NCBI GenBank assembly: GCA_035604595.1
Contig: DATNIE010000035.1
Location: 1 to 42,353 of the forward strand
Reading direction: 5' to 3'
Origin: CAIKZZ01 sp035604595
Lineage (GTDB): Bacteria; Pseudomonadota; Gammaproteobacteria; Steroidobacterales; Steroidobacteraceae
DNA length: 42,353 nucleotides
Numbering within the stretch: position 1 is the first letter of the stretch; every line of letters begins with the position of its first letter. The position numbers were made by a program, and so were the translations under genes. Below are positions 42,186 through 42,353 of this stretch, in pieces. The notes below the pieces were generated by a model, which did no database searches, was not told the origin of the DNA, and worked only from the letters and a program-made list of their open reading frames with translations.

Positions 42186-42353
42186 TCAATCCTCCAAACA
42201 ATTACGGCCGCGGCTCGCGATCTCGGATCCGAGCAGCGCCGCCACTTTTTCAAGCGGCATGGCGCCGAGATCCTTGCCAGATCGCGTGCGCACGGCCAAC
42301 GAGTGGGACTCGACTTCCCGGTCCCCCGCCACCAGCAGGTACGGGACCCGCCG
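42186..42353 (-). CDS. thrS: Threonine-tRNA ligase, C-terminal end (cut by window edge)
   Basis: The last 55 codons of ThrRS, running off the right edge of the window. The translated end is VPYLLVAGDREVESHSLAVR, TRSGKDLGAMPLEKVAALL, then GSEIASRGRNCLED and a TGA. This matches the anticodon-binding domain end, including the VGDRE and VR-TR-G-DLG patterns of the family. The stop is three bases before the infC start and the ribosome binding site of infC lies within the last thrS codons. The thrS-infC order is the conserved translation operon. Confidence 0.95.
   Translation of the reverse strand, partial: RRVPYLLVAGDREVESHSLAVRTRSGKDLGAMPLEKVAALLGSEIASRGRNCLED

Overview
The window comes from the chromosome of a high-GC gammaproteobacterium. 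The best signs are the thrS-infC-rpmI-rplT-pheS-pheT-ihfA-merR gene order, the fused aspartate kinase/diaminopimelate decarboxylase known from Xanthomonas-type bacteria, a class I ketol-acid reductoisomerase, and a TonB-ExbB-ExbD-ExbD cluster followed by TPR genes. My guess is a relative of Xanthomonadales, Nevskiales or Steroidobacterales, but the sequence alone does not fix the genus. I saw no phage, insertion sequence, CRISPR array or obvious genomic island. The longest overlapping open frames on the opposite strands are GC-driven shadows.

Layout. 0-2.7 kb: the end of etfB and all of etfA, then small membrane proteins (NnrU, MAPEG). 2.9-7.9 kb: a Prx5-type peroxiredoxin, a WxxGxW-repeat lipoprotein, an SDR dehydrogenase, and a divergent pair of HMG-CoA-lyase-like and class III CoA-transferase genes. 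7.9-12.9 kb: tonB-exbB-exbD-exbD and two paralogous periplasmic TPR genes, all on the minus strand, with a strong terminator between the exbD and TPR genes. 13.2-23.9 kb: amino-acid metabolism, with ilvD, a leucyl aminopeptidase, the ilvC-leuA-leuC-leuD-leuB operon and metB. A leucine-rich leader peptide and mutually exclusive hairpins precede ilvC, which is a complete-looking transcription attenuator.

24-28 kb: a looser, stress- and salvage-like stretch (Hsp20, a CBS-pair protein, a phosphoribosyltransferase, a nicotinamidase-like hydrolase) that ends in a decayed PRPP synthetase pseudogene. 28-33 kb: lysC-lysA fusion, asd and an MFS transporter in one minus-strand run, with a small PA3496-like gene upstream. 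33.4-36.6 kb: a tiny six-cysteine secreted protein, a long acyl-CoA dehydrogenase that could pass electrons to the ETF at the left edge, a compound palindrome, a BON-domain lipoprotein and tRNA-Pro(GGG). 36.7-42.4 kb: the translation operon (thrS end, infC, rpmI, rplT, pheS, pheT, ihfA, merR), in which infC starts at a rare AUC codon.

The items most worth a second look are the ilvC attenuator, the duplicated TonB/ExbD/TPR cluster, the prs pseudogene beside the nicotinamidase-like gene, the symmetric six-cysteine protein, and the paired palindromes near 35.6 kb.
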